Assembly: GCA_947473805.1 (NCBI GenBank)
Contig: CANJGB010000024.1
Location: 1-53,380, forward strand
Length of the DNA: 53,380 nucleotides
Direction of reading: 5' to 3'
Source: Alphaproteobacteria bacterium
GTDB taxonomy: Bacteria > Pseudomonadota > Alphaproteobacteria > Ferrovibrionales > Ferrovibrionaceae
Both the position numbers and the translations under genes were made by a program. Each line of letters begins with the position of its first letter. Position 1 is the stretch's first letter. Shown piece after piece: positions 1 through 11,304 of this stretch. The notes beneath the pieces were generated by a model. It searched no databases and had not been told where the DNA came from. It saw nothing but the letters and a program-made list of their open reading frames with translations.

Positions 1-66
1 CCGCGCCGGTCAGCTGCGCGGCGGTGTTCGGGCGTCCACATCGGGCATCTCCCACATCCGATTCGG

Positions 67-1236
67 ATGCCCGTAAGCGAATCACAACTGATTCCTCCGA
101 CTCAACAACTTTCCGGAACGGCTCTTAGTTTTGTGGCTGGCCTCACCTGGGGGCTCGGCGCCGCCTACGTGCTGCAATACGCCTCGTCGTTCGAGGCTGG
201 CATCGTTACCGCGATCATGGGCGGCACAGTGGCAGGCGGCGTGGCGAACGGCATCTACATGCCGGTCTTCCTCGCCTACATGCTGCCGGCCCTGCTGCCG
301 TTCGCGGTGGTCCAGTTCTCGAAACTGACGCCTGGCGACGCGCTGGTCGGACTGTTGTCCCTCGTCTTCATGGCGGTCACCACCTGGATCGCCTTCCGCA
401 CCGGCCGGTCGATTTCCGACGCCCTGCGCCTCAAGAACGAGCGCGCTTCACTGGTTGAATACCTGACCCAGGCCCGTCTGGTGGCGGAACAGGCCCGCGA
501 GGAGGCGGAGCGTGCCAATCGGGCGAAGAGCGAGTTCCTGGCGAATATGAGCCATGAGCTGCGGACGCCGCTGAATGCGATCATCGGTTTTTCAGCCCTG
601 CTCCAGACCCTGCCCGCCGCCGCCGCCAACCCGGAGAAAGTGGTCGAATACGCCGACGACATTCAGGCCAGCGGCCAGCACCTGCTGAGCCTGATCAACG
701 ACGTGCTCGACATGGCGAAAATCGAATCCGGCCGGTTCGATCTTCAGGAGGCCGAACTGGCGATCAGCCCGATTGCCGAGTCCTGCTTCTCGATGCTGGC
801 CACCAAGGCGAGGGTCGGCGAGGTCACCCTGGAGCGGTACCTGCCCACGAACCTGCCCGGACTGCGGGCGGACGAACGCGCCGTGAAGCAGATCCTGCTC
901 AACGTCCTGTCCAACGCGGTGAAGTTCACTCCGCCCGGCGGCCGGGTGACCCTCAAAGGGGACTGCGACAAGGGCAACGAACTGGTCCTGACGGTAACCG
1001 ACACCGGGATCGGGATCGAGCCGGAAGCCCTGCAGCGGATATTCCGCCCGTTCGAACAGGCCGAGAGTGGCATGGCCCGCCACTACGAGGGCACGGGCCT
1101 AGGCCTGTCGATCACCCGCAACCTGATGGAAATGCACGGCGGCACGATCGACGTCGTGAGTGAAATTGGCCGGGGTACAATGGTGCGCATAGGATTTCCG
1201 GCCAGCCGTGTAGTACAAGAGAAATCCGCCGCCTGA
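67..1236 (+). CDS. Sensor histidine kinase (membrane-bound; 5' end probably outside window)
   Basis: Autophosphorylating sensor kinase of a two-component system. From the ATG at 67 the protein has 389 residues: hydrophobic segments at about 15-110 (several membrane helices), a short coiled linker rich in Ala and Glu (about 130-155), then the H-box [10 protein letters not shown] with phospho-acceptor His163. The ATPase domain follows with an N-box ([11 protein letters not shown]), a G1 box (DTGIGIEPE) and a G2 box (GTGLGLSI). No receiver or PAS domain is seen. The frame stays open back to base 1, so the real start may lie left of the window and more membrane helices may be missing. No response regulator is adjacent in the window. 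The signal sensed is unknown. moaC follows after 15 bases. Confidence 0.85.
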   Translation: MPVSESQLIPPTQQLSGTALSFVAGLTWGLGAAYVLQYASSFEAGIVTAIMGGTVAGGVANGIYMPVFLAYMLPALLPFAVVQFSKLTPGDALVGLLSLVFMAVTTWIAFRTGRSISDALRLKNERASLVEYLTQARLVAEQAREEAERANRAKSEFLANMSHELRTPLNAIIGFSALLQTLPAAAANPEKVVEYADDIQASGQHLLSLINDVLDMAKIESGRFDLQEAELAISPIAESCFSMLATKARVGEVTLERYLPTNLPGLRADERAVKQILLNVLSNAVKFTPPGGRVTLKGDCDKGNELVLTVTDTGIGIEPEALQRIFRPFEQAESGMARHYEGTGLGLSITRNLMEMHGGTIDVVSEIGRGTMVRIGFPASRVVQEKSAA

Positions 1237-1251
1237 ACCATCCGTAGCGGA

Positions 1252-1734
1252 ATGACCGACCCCAAACTCACCCACTTCGACGCGGCCGGAAATGCCGCCA
1301 TGGTCGATATCGGCGCCAAGGCGCCGACGCTTCGCATCGCCGTGGCCGAGGGCCGGGTCGTTATGCTGCCGGCGACCCTCGCCGTCATCCGGGGCGGCAC
1401 GGCAGCCAAGGGCGACGTCATCGGCACCGCCCGCCTGGCCGGGATCATGGCCGCCAAGCGGACCCACGAACTGATCCCGTTGTGTCACCAATTGGCGCTG
1501 GACCAGATGGCGATGGACTTTGAGTTCGATGAGGCCGTTTCGGCAGTGACCGTCCGCGCCACCTGCCGCCTGACCGCCCGTACCGGCGCGGAGATGGAGG
1601 CCCTGACCGCGGTCTCGGTAGCAGCACTGACCATCTACGACATGTGCAAGGCCATTGACCGCGGAATGCGCATCGATGGCATCCACCTGGTTCATAAATC
1701 TGGTGGAAAATCAGGTAGTTATAACGCGACATGA
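1252..1734 (+). CDS. moaC: Cyclic pyranopterin monophosphate synthase MoaC
   Basis: Second enzyme of molybdenum cofactor synthesis; with MoaA it turns GTP into cyclic pyranopterin monophosphate in the cytosol. The 160-residue length is normal for the family. Typical blocks are the N-terminal [13 protein letters not shown], the [28 protein letters not shown] core, and the DMCKAID stretch holding the conserved catalytic Asp and Lys. It overlaps moeA by four bases (ATGA at 1731), so the two are translationally coupled. In many alphaproteobacteria the trp genes precede this pair; here a histidine kinase does. Confidence 0.96.
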   Translation: MTDPKLTHFDAAGNAAMVDIGAKAPTLRIAVAEGRVVMLPATLAVIRGGTAAKGDVIGTARLAGIMAAKRTHELIPLCHQLALDQMAMDFEFDEAVSAVTVRATCRLTARTGAEMEALTAVSVAALTIYDMCKAIDRGMRIDGIHLVHKSGGKSGSYNAT

Positions 1735-2930
1735 TTACGGTTTCCGAAGCCGTCGGGCGCATCTCAGGCGCTTTCTCGGCCGGCCCCGTAGAGGTGGTCG
1801 CCCTGTCGGATGCTGCCGGCCGCGTTCTGGCCGAAGACCTTGCCGCGCGCCGTACCCAGCCGCCGGTTGCGGTATCGGCCATGGACGGCTGGGCGGTGCG
1901 CTGTGCCGACGTCAACAAGGCTCCAGTAAAACTTAAGATCGCCGGCCAATCTGTTGCGGGGAAAGGATTTTCTGGCAATGTGGGGCCGGGCCACGCCGTG
2001 CGCATCTTCACCGGTGCGCCGGTGCCGGACGGTGCCGACGGCATCGTCATTCAGGAGGACGCCAGCGCCGACCCGGAGGGGGTAATCCTGCGCGAAGCTC
2101 CTACGCCGGGGCGCTGGATTCGCGCCGCCGGGCTGGACTTCGCCACCGGGAAGATTGGCCTCACCGCCGGTCGGCGGCTGACCACCCGCGACGTGGCGCT
2201 GGCCGCCGCAATGAACATCCCCTGGCTGCCGGTGCGCCGCGCGCCGCGCATTGCCCTGCTAGCCACCGGCGATGAACTGGTGCGCCCCGGCGAACCCTTG
2301 GGCCCGGCACAGATCGTCAACTCGAACAGCCATGGCCTGGCCGCCATGATCCGGGCCTGGGGCGGCCAGCCAGTCGATTTGGGCATCGCGCCGGACCGGC
2401 CCGATATCCTGGCCGCCATGGCCGCCAACGCCGTGGGCTGCGACCTGCTGGTAACCTTGGGCGGGGCCAGCGTCGGCGAGCACGACCTGGTGCAGAAGGT
2501 GCTGGCTGATGGCGGTGCCTCGCTCGACTTCTGGCGCATCGCCATGCGCCCCGGGAAGCCGCTGATGTTCGGCCGCACCGGCAGCGGTCTGCCCCTGCTC
2601 GGTCTGCCGGGCAATCCGGTATCGGCACTGGTTTGTGGCGTGCTTTTCCTTCGCCCGGCCATCGCGGCCATGCTGGGCGCCAATGAGGGGGATCCGACCG
2701 AACGCGCGGTACTGGGCTGCGACCTGGTTGCCAACGATTCGCGGCAGGACTATTTGCGATCGAAATTATCCACAGATTCGGACGGCAGGCTGGTCGCGAC
2801 GCCGTTTCCGAAGCAGGATTCATCCATGCTTTCCCTGCTGGCAGCCGCGGATTGCCTGGCTATCCGCCCGATCCACGCGCCGGCAGCGAAGGCCGGCGAG
2901 CCTGTGGATATTTTACGCTTGGCCCCTTGA
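1731..2930 (+). CDS. moeA: Molybdopterin molybdenumtransferase MoeA
   Basis: Inserts molybdate into adenylated molybdopterin, the last general step of molybdenum cofactor synthesis. At 399 residues it is full length. It starts with the MoeA N-terminal domain (VSEAVGRI ... [15 protein letters not shown] ... [14 protein letters not shown]) and continues through a MoCF-type core with LLATGDELV, the glycine-rich [14 protein letters not shown] and [14 protein letters not shown] blocks, ending in the small C-terminal barrel. It is coupled to moaC by an ATGA overlap. lexA follows after an 86-base gap that contains the SOS box. Confidence 0.95.
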   Translation: MITVSEAVGRISGAFSAGPVEVVALSDAAGRVLAEDLAARRTQPPVAVSAMDGWAVRCADVNKAPVKLKIAGQSVAGKGFSGNVGPGHAVRIFTGAPVPDGADGIVIQEDASADPEGVILREAPTPGRWIRAAGLDFATGKIGLTAGRRLTTRDVALAAAMNIPWLPVRRAPRIALLATGDELVRPGEPLGPAQIVNSNSHGLAAMIRAWGGQPVDLGIAPDRPDILAAMAANAVGCDLLVTLGGASVGEHDLVQKVLADGGASLDFWRIAMRPGKPLMFGRTGSGLPLLGLPGNPVSALVCGVLFLRPAIAAMLGANEGDPTERAVLGCDLVANDSRQDYLRSKLSTDSDGRLVATPFPKQDSSMLSLLAAADCLAIRPIHAPAAKAGEPVDILRLAP

Positions 2931-2940
2931 CGCCCCCTGA

Positions 2941-2955
2941 GAACCAACGTAGAAC
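2941..2955 (+). promoter_or_regulatory. SOS (LexA) box, GAAC-N7-GAAC
   Basis: The bases 2941-2944 and 2952-2955 both read GAAC with exactly seven bases between them. This direct repeat is the established LexA operator of alphaproteobacteria (GAAC/GTTC N7 repeat), unlike the palindromic enterobacterial SOS box. It lies 62 bases before the lexA start, as expected for LexA autorepression. Confidence 0.85.
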
Positions 2956-3016
2956 GCTAGAAGTTGTTGCCAATTCGTTCCGTAGCCACAACGGAGCGGA
3001 ATCAGGGGAATCCGTC

Positions 3017-3733
3017 ATGCTGACCAAAAAACAGCACGAACTGTTGATGTACATCCACCGGCACCTTGAGCGGACCGGTGTGTCGCCGTCGTTCGACGAG
3101 ATGAAGGACGCCCTCGACCTGAAATCGAAGTCGGGCATCCACCGCCTGATTACCGGCCTGGAGGAGCGCGGCTTCATCCGCCGCCTCGCCCACCGCGCCC
3201 GCGCGCTGGAGGTGGTCAAGCTGCCGGACGCCGCGGTACCCAAGCGGGCCGACCTTGGAGGCGCGACAGCGCTGCGTCCGAAATTCTCGCCCAATGTCAT
3301 CGAGGGCAAGTTCCTCGGCGGCTCGGCCCCGCCCCCGCCCAGCACCCGCGAGAACTTCAGTCTGCCGCTGTACGGCCGCATCGCTGCCGGCACCCCGATT
3401 GAGGCCCTGCGCGACCATTCCAACCATATCGATGTCCCGGCTTCGCTGATCGGGAATGGCGATCACTACGCCCTGGAAGTGGCCGGCGATTCCATGGTCG
3501 ACGCCGGCATTCAGGACGGTGACACCGTCATCATCCAGCGCTGCGACACCGCCGACAACGGCGCCATCGTGGTTGCCCTCGTGGACGAGCAGGAAGCGAC
3601 CCTGAAGCGCATCCGCAAGAAGGGTAATTCCATCGCGCTCGAGGCGGCCAACCCGGCCTATGAGACCCGCATCTTCGGCCCGGACCGCGTGAAGGTGCAG
3701 GGCAAACTGGTCGGCCTGCTGCGCCGCTACTGA
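3017..3733 (+). CDS. lexA: SOS repressor LexA
   Basis: Represses SOS genes and cleaves itself when RecA filaments form on damaged DNA. The ATG at 3017 starts [18 protein letters not shown], the usual LexA start; longer in-frame starts lack this homology. The protein has 238 residues: a winged helix at about 1-65, a linker, then an S24 peptidase domain. The Ala124-Gly125 cleavage site (RIAAGTP), catalytic Ser159 (GDSMVDAG) and Lys197 ([10 protein letters not shown]) are all present. An SOS box sits upstream. The 3' end overlaps convergent comEC by 7 bases. Confidence 0.97.
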   Translation: MLTKKQHELLMYIHRHLERTGVSPSFDEMKDALDLKSKSGIHRLITGLEERGFIRRLAHRARALEVVKLPDAAVPKRADLGGATALRPKFSPNVIEGKFLGGSAPPPPSTRENFSLPLYGRIAAGTPIEALRDHSNHIDVPASLIGNGDHYALEVAGDSMVDAGIQDGDTVIIQRCDTADNGAIVVALVDEQEATLKRIRKKGNSIALEAANPAYETRIFGPDRVKVQGKLVGLLRRY

Positions 3734-5931
3734 TCGGCAGGCGCGGCGCCCGTCCACAGACGGCGCCCGCGCTGCGCGCCCACGCTTTCCACCCGGATAC
3801 GATTTTTACCCAGCCACACGGCGTGGGCGCCGTCTCGGTTGAGGTCGCGGCGGTCCACGACCAGCCGTGCCGCCGGGCAACGTCCGCGCACCGGCACGGT
3901 CGCAAGGACCAGGTCCGCCGACTGGCAATCCTCCGCCGTCGCGGCCGTATCGCGCGGCAGGGCCACCATCCAGCCGTCAGCGCGGTAGGTGCAGCCGACC
4001 ACATCGCACCGCAGCCGGCCGTCGGCCGATACGGCCGGGGCCCGTGCGCCACGCCGCGTCAGCCGTCCGGCTTTGTTTTCGACCAGCTCACGATCGCCAG
4101 GCCATGGAGATGCGGTGCGTTCGCCGGCGCGGCGCAGCCACGTCTCGGCAACGATGCCGGCCCCGCCACCAATGGCCAGGCTGCCATCGGCCAGGGTCAC
4201 CGCCATCTGGCCGTCGGGATGGATCAACAGGTCCGGCGGCGGCGACAGGAACGGACTGGCCGCCGCAAAGCACAGCGGCACCAGGCCAAGCAGCCGCCAT
4301 TTCCGTCGCCACAGGCACAGCCACAGCCCGCCGAGCGCGACTGCCGCCAGCGTCCACTCCGGCATGGCGGGGATCAGGCTCACCGCGCCGGGCCAGGAAG
4401 CGACCTTGGCGGCGATCAGGTTCAGCCCCTCGACGCCCCAGCCCATCGGCCACAGGGCCAGCCGCTCCAGCCCGAACGGCATCAGCAGGAAGGCCAGCAC
4501 GCCCCACGGCATGATCCACAGGGACGCCAGCGGCACGGCCAGTACGTTGGCCACCAGCCCGAAATCCACGAAGCGTCCGAAATGGAAGGCGGCGAAGGGT
4601 GCGGTCGCCAGTCCGGCGATGACGGTCGTCGCCGCTGCGCCGGCGAGATAAAGGCCTGCGCGGACAACAATGCCGCGGTCGCCCGAGGCCGAGAGGCGCG
4701 TGCCGATCACCTCATATGCCGCGATCAAGGCGGCCACGGCGGCAAACGACATCTGGAAGCCCGCGTTGAGCAGGCTTTCCGGCATCAGCAGCAGGACCGC
4801 AAGTGCCGCCCACGCGACCGAGCGCATCGAGATCGCGCTGCGATCCACCAGCACGGCCAGCAGGACCAGGCCGGTCATCAGGAAAGATCTCTGCGTCGGA
4901 ACGTCCGCGCCCGACAGCATCATGTAGGCGAAAGTCGCCAGCAGCGCAGCGACTGCCGCCCATTTCTTGATCGGGTAGCGCAGCGCCACCCGCTCCCACA
5001 GGGCCAGCAGGAACCGCAACGCGGTGAATACGATGCCGGCGACGAGCGCAAGGTGCAGGCCGGAGATCGACAGGATGTGCGCCAGGCCAGAGTCGCGATA
5101 GGCGGCATCGACTTCGGGCGGGATGGCGCTGCGCTCGCCGGTCATCAACGCCGCCGCCACCGCGCCGGCCGGACCGGGCACCGCTTGCAGGATGCGCCGG
5201 GTCAGTGATTGCCGCGCGCCGTTCAGCCACAGCGTCGCCGAGGTCTGCCAGCCGTCGGTTGCCATACCGTCCGGCGCCTCAACGGGACGCGGGCGCGCCA
5301 CCGAAAAGCCAACCCCGCCCAATTGCTGGAACCACGCGAAACGCGCGAAGTCGAACGCGCCCGGCGCCGCCGGTGCGGCCGGCGGACTCAGCATGGCGCG
5401 CAGGCGCGTCCATGAGCCCACGGCGGGGACATCAACCTGTCCGCGGACCGTGACGCGTACGCGCTCCGGCACCGGATCGGTAAAACGCTCGATCTGCAGA
5501 CGGTCGAGCGTCAGGCGCAGGCCCCCCTCTTGTGCCTGCGCGTTCAACACCCGCGCCTCCAGCCAGACCGGCCCGGTCTCGCGCTTCAGAACCGGCGCCG
5601 CCACGGCGTTGGCGCGCCACTGTGCGGCACCGAAGCCGGAGACCACGAGCGCCGTCACAACAAGGCAAAGAAGACCGAGAGGACGCGCCTTGAGAAGCAA
5701 GGCCAGCGGCGCCAGCAGAACCAGCGCACCCATCGCCCACCAGGCGGACGGTTCGGCCGGGAGCAGGAAGTAGATCGCGATGCCCAGGCCGAACCAGACC
5801 GGCGCCCAGAGCGCCCAGCGGTCACGCTCGGCCAGCGCTTGTGCGGCAAGCCAAAGCATGGCCTGTGGCACGGTCAGGCGACCGGCCTGCGCAATGCCCT
5901 GTCCAATGCCGCGTGCGATACGTCCCGCCAT
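3727..5931 (-). CDS. comEC: ComEC/Rec2 family competence protein
   Basis: Inner-membrane channel protein that in competent bacteria carries single-stranded DNA into the cytosol. The 734 residues comprise an N-terminal DUF4131-type part (membrane helices at about 35-110, then a small beta domain), and a Competence domain with the signature [17 protein letters not shown] and many membrane helices to about residue 560. The C-terminal 170 residues resemble a degenerate metallo-beta-lactamase-like domain, but I see no HxHxDH metal motif. This shortened form is common in alphaproteobacteria. It converges on lexA (7-base overlap) and diverges from gltX. Whether the host is competent cannot be told here. 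Confidence 0.9.
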   Translation of the reverse strand: MAGRIARGIGQGIAQAGRLTVPQAMLWLAAQALAERDRWALWAPVWFGLGIAIYFLLPAEPSAWWAMGALVLLAPLALLLKARPLGLLCLVVTALVVSGFGAAQWRANAVAAPVLKRETGPVWLEARVLNAQAQEGGLRLTLDRLQIERFTDPVPERVRVTVRGQVDVPAVGSWTRLRAMLSPPAAPAAPGAFDFARFAWFQQLGGVGFSVARPRPVEAPDGMATDGWQTSATLWLNGARQSLTRRILQAVPGPAGAVAAALMTGERSAIPPEVDAAYRDSGLAHILSISGLHLALVAGIVFTALRFLLALWERVALRYPIKKWAAVAALLATFAYMMLSGADVPTQRSFLMTGLVLLAVLVDRSAISMRSVAWAALAVLLLMPESLLNAGFQMSFAAVAALIAAYEVIGTRLSASGDRGIVVRAGLYLAGAAATTVIAGLATAPFAAFHFGRFVDFGLVANVLAVPLASLWIMPWGVLAFLLMPFGLERLALWPMGWGVEGLNLIAAKVASWPGAVSLIPAMPEWTLAAVALGGLWLCLWRRKWRLLGLVPLCFAAASPFLSPPPDLLIHPDGQMAVTLADGSLAIGGGAGIVAETWLRRAGERTASPWPGDRELVENKAGRLTRRGARAPAVSADGRLRCDVVGCTYRADGWMVALPRDTAATAEDCQSADLVLATVPVRGRCPAARLVVDRRDLNRDGAHAVWLGKNRIRVESVGAQRGRRLWTGAAPADQ

Positions 5932-5958
5932 ATCCGGCGCCCGGATGGATTTATCCGG
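5932..5958. promoter_or_regulatory. Operator-like cluster of ATCCGG half-sites between comEC and gltX
   Basis: ATCCGG-CGC-CCGGAT forms a perfect 15-base palindrome at 5932-5946 directly next to the comEC start, and a third ATCCGG copy follows at 5953-5958. The site lies in the 83-base divergent region and could bind a dimeric regulator. No regulator is known to me for this motif; short GC-rich palindromes also arise by chance. Confidence 0.3.
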
Positions 5959-6014
5959 CCGCCATGCTACAACGCCGCCACATCTCCCCGCCCCCTGAAC
6001 AAAACGGCACCGCG

Positions 6015-7418
<1,404 letters not shown>

Positions 7419-7457
7419 CGTATCAATAAGGGACAGTCGCTTCCTGCGATTCAACGT

Positions 7458-7487
7458 TTTACCGCAACTGCGAACAAGCGATATATT
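7458..7487 (+). promoter_or_regulatory. Candidate sigma70-type promoter of gltA
   Basis: TTTACC (7458-7463) and TATATT (7482-7487) are separated by 18 bases within the 127-base gap before gltA and lie about 60 bases before its ATG. This is a consensus-like reading only. The rest of the gap shows no other clear structure. Confidence 0.35.
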
Positions 7488-7545
7488 GGTGCGATGCAGC
7501 GGGCCGTCCGGTCCAGTTTCCTTTTGATCCCGTCGAGGTAGCAGC

Positions 7546-8844
7546 ATGTCGGCAAATCCCTCCGCCACCCTGAATGTTCCCGAAGTCTCAAAGCCGGTCA
7601 CGCTGCCGACCATGCCCGGATCGCTCGGTCCGAAGGTGCTCGACATCCGCAAGCTCTATGCGGAAACCGGGATGTTCACCTACGACCCCGGCTTTACCTC
7701 GACGGCGTCGTGCGAAAGCAAGATCACCTTCATCGACGGCGACGAGGGCGTGCTGCTGCATCGCGGCTATCCGATCGAGGAACTGGCGCAGAAAAGCGAC
7801 TTCATGGAAGTCTGCTACCTGCTGATGAACGGTGAACTGCCGAACAAGGTCGAGAAGACCGAGTTCGTCAAGAACATCACCTATCACACGATGGTGCACG
7901 AGCAGATCAGCAGCTTCTTCCACGGCTTCAGGAGGGATGCGCATCCGATGGCCGTGATGGTCGGGGTGGTCGGCGCGCTGGCCGCGTTCTACCATGACAG
8001 CACCGACATCAACGATCCGCACCAGCGCCTGATCGCCAGCCACCGCCTGATCGCCAAGATGCCGACCATCGCGGCCATGGCTTACAAATATTCGGTCGGC
8101 CAGCCCTTCGTGTTCCCGCAGAACAGGTTCGATTACGCCGAGAACTTCCTGCAGATGATGTTCTCGGTGCCGTGCGAGGAGTACAAGGTCAACCCGATCC
8201 TCGCCAAGGCGATGGACCGCATCTTCATCCTGCACGCCGATCACGAGCAGAATGCCTCGACCTCGACCGTGCGCCTTGCCGGTTCGTCGGGCGCGAACCC
8301 CTTCGCATGTATCGCCGCCGGCATTGCCTGCCTGTGGGGCCCTGCCCATGGCGGCGCCAACGAAGCCGTGCTGAAGATGCTCGAGGAGATCGGTTCGCCC
8401 GACAAGGTCGGCGAAGTGGTCAAGGCGGCCAAGGACAAGAATTCCGGCTTCCGCCTGATGGGCTTCGGCCACCGCGTCTACAAGAACTATGACCCGCGCG
8501 CCAAAGTGATGCGCGAGACCTGCAACGAGGTGCTGGACGTCCTCGGCAAGCGCGACGAGCCGTTGCTGAAGCTGGCCATGGCACTGGAGAAGGTCGCGCT
8601 CGAGGACGACTACTTCGTCCAGAAGAAGCTGTATCCGAACGTCGATTTCTATTCGGGCATCATCCTCAAGGCGATGGGCTTCCCCATGTCGATGTTCACC
8701 GTGCTGTTCGCGGTCGCCCGTACGGTCGGCTGGATCGCCCAGTGGAACGAGATGATCGAGGACCCGTCGCAGAAGATCGGCCGTCCGCGCCAGCTCTACA
8801 CCGGCGCGGGAAAACGCTCCTTCGTTTCGCTCGACAAGCGCTAG
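7546..8844 (+). CDS. gltA: Citrate synthase
   Basis: Condenses oxaloacetate and acetyl-CoA to citrate at the entry of the TCA cycle. The 432-residue length fits the type II, NADH-sensitive hexameric form of Gram-negative bacteria. Active-site blocks are present: [26 protein letters not shown] and [14 protein letters not shown] with catalytic His and Arg, and the VDFYSGI block with the catalytic Asp. A GAGG ribosome site precedes the ATG. In many alphaproteobacteria lpxB is next to gltA; here about 10 kb of other genes lies between. Confidence 0.97.
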   Translation: MSANPSATLNVPEVSKPVTLPTMPGSLGPKVLDIRKLYAETGMFTYDPGFTSTASCESKITFIDGDEGVLLHRGYPIEELAQKSDFMEVCYLLMNGELPNKVEKTEFVKNITYHTMVHEQISSFFHGFRRDAHPMAVMVGVVGALAAFYHDSTDINDPHQRLIASHRLIAKMPTIAAMAYKYSVGQPFVFPQNRFDYAENFLQMMFSVPCEEYKVNPILAKAMDRIFILHADHEQNASTSTVRLAGSSGANPFACIAAGIACLWGPAHGGANEAVLKMLEEIGSPDKVGEVVKAAKDKNSGFRLMGFGHRVYKNYDPRAKVMRETCNEVLDVLGKRDEPLLKLAMALEKVALEDDYFVQKKLYPNVDFYSGIILKAMGFPMSMFTVLFAVARTVGWIAQWNEMIEDPSQKIGRPRQLYTGAGKRSFVSLDKR

Positions 8845-8858
8845 AGGGCGCTGTCGCC

Positions 8859-9047
8859 GTGGGAGGAACGGCAAAGAAAAAAGAGACCGCGGCGATGCAG
8901 GGCATCGCTGCGCACGTGCGCCGGCCGCCATTCGTGCGGCCGGCCAACGACAACATTGGGCCCTGGCACCGCCCGCTGCTGCGCATCTGCTTCTGGGGCC
9001 TGGCGATTGCGGCTATTGCGGCCGCCATCATGGCGCTGCGTCAGTGA
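8859..9047 (+). CDS. Small membrane protein with RPANDN motif
   Basis: A 62-residue protein if the GTG at 8859 is used (purine-rich GAGGG upstream), or 50 residues from the ATG at 8895. It has a basic N-terminus, the RPANDN motif (found in many short alphaproteobacterial proteins of unknown function), and one C-terminal membrane helix (ICFWGLAIAAIAAAIMAL). The stop overlaps the GTG start of the next gene, suggesting translational coupling. Function unknown. It may instead belong to the gltA transcript, as it starts 14 bases after it. Confidence 0.55.
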   Translation: MGGTAKKKETAAMQGIAAHVRRPPFVRPANDNIGPWHRPLLRICFWGLAIAAIAAAIMALRQ

Positions 9048-10000
9048 GAAAAATCGGCGCGCTGGCCCTGGCGCTTGCGGCGCTGGCGGTCACGCCGCAG
9101 GCTCGCGCCGAATATCCTGACCGCCCGGTCCATATCGTGGTCCCGTTCACGCCGGGCGGCGTGACGGACATCTGCGCGCGCATCGTGGCCAGCGGTCTGG
9201 AAAAGGCGCTGGGCCAGCCATTCGTCATCGATAATCGCGGTGGGGCCGGCGGCCTGACGGGCACGCAGCAGGTCGCGCAAGCCACGCCCGATGGCTACAC
9301 GCTGCTGTTCCAGGCCACCACCCTGCCCGACTATCCGGTGTTCACTAAGAACCCGGGGATCGACGTGGTGAAGGACCTGGCGCCCGTCTCGCTGATCGTC
9401 GATGGCGTGTTCGTCATGGCAGCCACGCCCAACGTGCCGTTCGATACGTTCAAGGACTTCGTCGCCTATGCGAAGGCCAATCCCGGCAAACTAAACTACG
9501 GCACCACGGGCCCCGGCGCGCTGATGGTCTATTTCGAAGCCATCAAGCAGAAGCTGGGCCTCGACATCGTGCAGATCAGCTATCGCAGTGCGGCCGCCGC
9601 GAACCAGGCGCTGCTGGCTGGCGAGGTGCAGTTGCAGTTCCCCGGCCTCGGCCGCCTGCTGGCCCAGGTGAAGGAAGGCCAGGCCAAGCCCCTGGCGGTC
9701 TCCGCCACCGCGCGCCTGCCGGAACTGCCGAACGTGCCGACGTTCCGCGAACTCGGCATCGAGGGCATCGAGAATTACTGGCTGGGCCTGCTGGCGCCAT
9801 CGGCGACGCCGCGCCCCGTTATCGACAAGCTGCGCGCCACGCTGGTGAAGGTCATCGCCGAGCCCGAGGTCAGGGCCGCACTTGAGAAACAGGAATTCCG
9901 CCCGGTGGTCTCCACGCCCGATGAATACGGCGCGCGCATCGCATCGGACGTGCGCTCGTGGACCGCGACGGCGCGCACCGCCGGCATCCAGCCGGAGTGA
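9044..10000 (+). CDS. Bug/TctC family tricarboxylate-type solute-binding protein
   Basis: Periplasmic binding protein of the Bug/TctC family, which usually captures carboxylated ligands for tripartite tricarboxylate transporters. It starts with GTG at 9044 and has a signal peptide of about 22 residues ending ARA. The mature protein begins EYPDRPVHIVVPFTPGGVTD, the hallmark of the family, followed by the VIDNRGGAGGLTGTQQVA ligand loop. At 318 residues it is full length. No TctA or TctB membrane subunit is near, so it is an orphan; such orphans are very common in proteobacteria. It converges on the CoA-transferase gene with a 4-base gap. Confidence 0.88.
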   Translation: MRKIGALALALAALAVTPQARAEYPDRPVHIVVPFTPGGVTDICARIVASGLEKALGQPFVIDNRGGAGGLTGTQQVAQATPDGYTLLFQATTLPDYPVFTKNPGIDVVKDLAPVSLIVDGVFVMAATPNVPFDTFKDFVAYAKANPGKLNYGTTGPGALMVYFEAIKQKLGLDIVQISYRSAAAANQALLAGEVQLQFPGLGRLLAQVKEGQAKPLAVSATARLPELPNVPTFRELGIEGIENYWLGLLAPSATPRPVIDKLRATLVKVIAEPEVRAALEKQEFRPVVSTPDEYGARIASDVRSWTATARTAGIQPE

Positions 10001-10004
10001 GTCG

Positions 10005-11219
10005 CTAGACGATTCCCGCCGCGCGCAGCCGCGCGATCTCGGCTGCATCCAGGCCCAATTCGTCGCGCAGCACCTCGTCGGTATGCTGGCCCATCGTCGG
10101 CGGCGCGGCATAGTCGGTGATCGGCGTCTCCGACAGCCGGATCGGATTGCGCACCAGCCGCAGGTCGTCGGCCTTGGCGTGCTCGACCTTCACCACCATC
10201 TCGCGCGCCAGCACCTGCTCGTCCTCGAACACCTGCGCGAGGTTGTTAACCGGCGAACAGACAATATTCGCGGCCTCGCACGTTTCGACCCAGTGCTTCA
10301 TCGATTGCGCCTGCATCAACGGGTTGAGGATCCCGATCAGTGCGGGCTTGTTGTGGAAGCGGTCGAGCCTAGTGCGAAAGCGTGGATCGTCCAGCAGCCC
10401 GGGCCGGCCGATCACCTTGTGGCACAGCCGCTCGAACTGCGGGTCCGTCGCCGCCGAGAGAAATACATCGCCATCCGAACATGGAAAGGTCTGCGACGGC
10501 ACCGATGCCGGCGTGCCGGTGCCGACGCGCTTGGGCACCTGACCTGAAACAAAGTAGTGCAGCGCCCGGTGCGACAGCATGGCGACCTGCACGTCGAGCA
10601 GCGCCATGTCGATATACTGTCCCTGCCCGCCCTGCGCATCGCGATGGTACAGCGCGGAAAGAATGGCCACGGCCGAATACATCGCGGTGGTGAAATCAGC
10701 GGCGACAATGCCGACGCGCTGCGGCGGACCATCGGGATCGCCAGTCAGGCTCATCATGCCACCCATAGCCTGGATGGTGCCGTCCAGCCCCGGCCGCTGC
10801 TTGTATGGGCCGGTCTGGCCAAACCCCGTAACCGAGCAATAGACGATGCCGGGATTCACCGCCTTCAGATCCGTGTAACCCAGACCATAGCGCGCGAGGT
10901 CGCCCACCTTGTAGTTCTCGACCAGCACATCAGCACGCTTCGCCAGCTTGAGAATCAGGTCGCGGCCCTCGGCTTGCGAGAAATCGATGGTAATGCCCTT
11001 CTTGTTGCGATTGGCGGCCAGATAGTAAGAAGACTCACTGGTGTCCTTGCCCTCGCGGTCCTTGAGGAAAGGCGGGCCGTAGCCGCGCATGTCATCGCCC
11101 TGCCTCGGACGCTCGACCTTGATCACCTCGGCGCCAAGGTCGGCCAGAAGCTGTGTCGTATAAGGGCCGGCAAACACGCGGCTGAGGTCGAGTACGCGGA
11201 TGTTGGAAAGCGGCGGCAT
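10005..11219 (-). CDS. CaiB/BaiF family (family III) CoA-transferase
   Basis: Predicted to move CoA between a CoA-thioester and a free carboxylic acid. The 404 residues begin LSNIRVLDLSRVFAGPYTTQLLADLGAEVIKVE, diagnostic of family III. The conserved PGLDGTIQAMGGMMSLTG block and the likely catalytic Asp175 in IVAADFTTAMY are intact. The C-terminus has the usual NPIRLSETP ending. Its neighbour encodes a carboxylate-type binding protein, which would fit uptake followed by CoA activation of an organic acid (inference). Related racemases share the fold, so the exact reaction is open. Confidence 0.88.
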   Translation of the reverse strand: MPPLSNIRVLDLSRVFAGPYTTQLLADLGAEVIKVERPRQGDDMRGYGPPFLKDREGKDTSESSYYLAANRNKKGITIDFSQAEGRDLILKLAKRADVLVENYKVGDLARYGLGYTDLKAVNPGIVYCSVTGFGQTGPYKQRPGLDGTIQAMGGMMSLTGDPDGPPQRVGIVAADFTTAMYSAVAILSALYHRDAQGGQGQYIDMALLDVQVAMLSHRALHYFVSGQVPKRVGTGTPASVPSQTFPCSDGDVFLSAATDPQFERLCHKVIGRPGLLDDPRFRTRLDRFHNKPALIGILNPLMQAQSMKHWVETCEAANIVCSPVNNLAQVFEDEQVLAREMVVKVEHAKADDLRLVRNPIRLSETPITDYAAPPTMGQHTDEVLRDELGLDAAEIARLRAAGIV

Positions 11220-11304
11220 CGGCTACGATCCTGCTGCACGGTGAAGCGGGCGCCGCTATCGTATAGTCTGGGCCGAGCGCGAAACAAAGAACGTCGGGGG
11301 AAAC

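Noticed and set aside
3823-5208. A 461-codon plus-strand frame opposite comEC
   Set aside because: Composition typical of an antisense shadow; no ribosome site or recognisable domain.
5841-6014. A 58-residue N-terminal extension of GltX
   Set aside because: It overlaps the start of divergent comEC and lacks homology; the family motif begins at the ATG at 6015.
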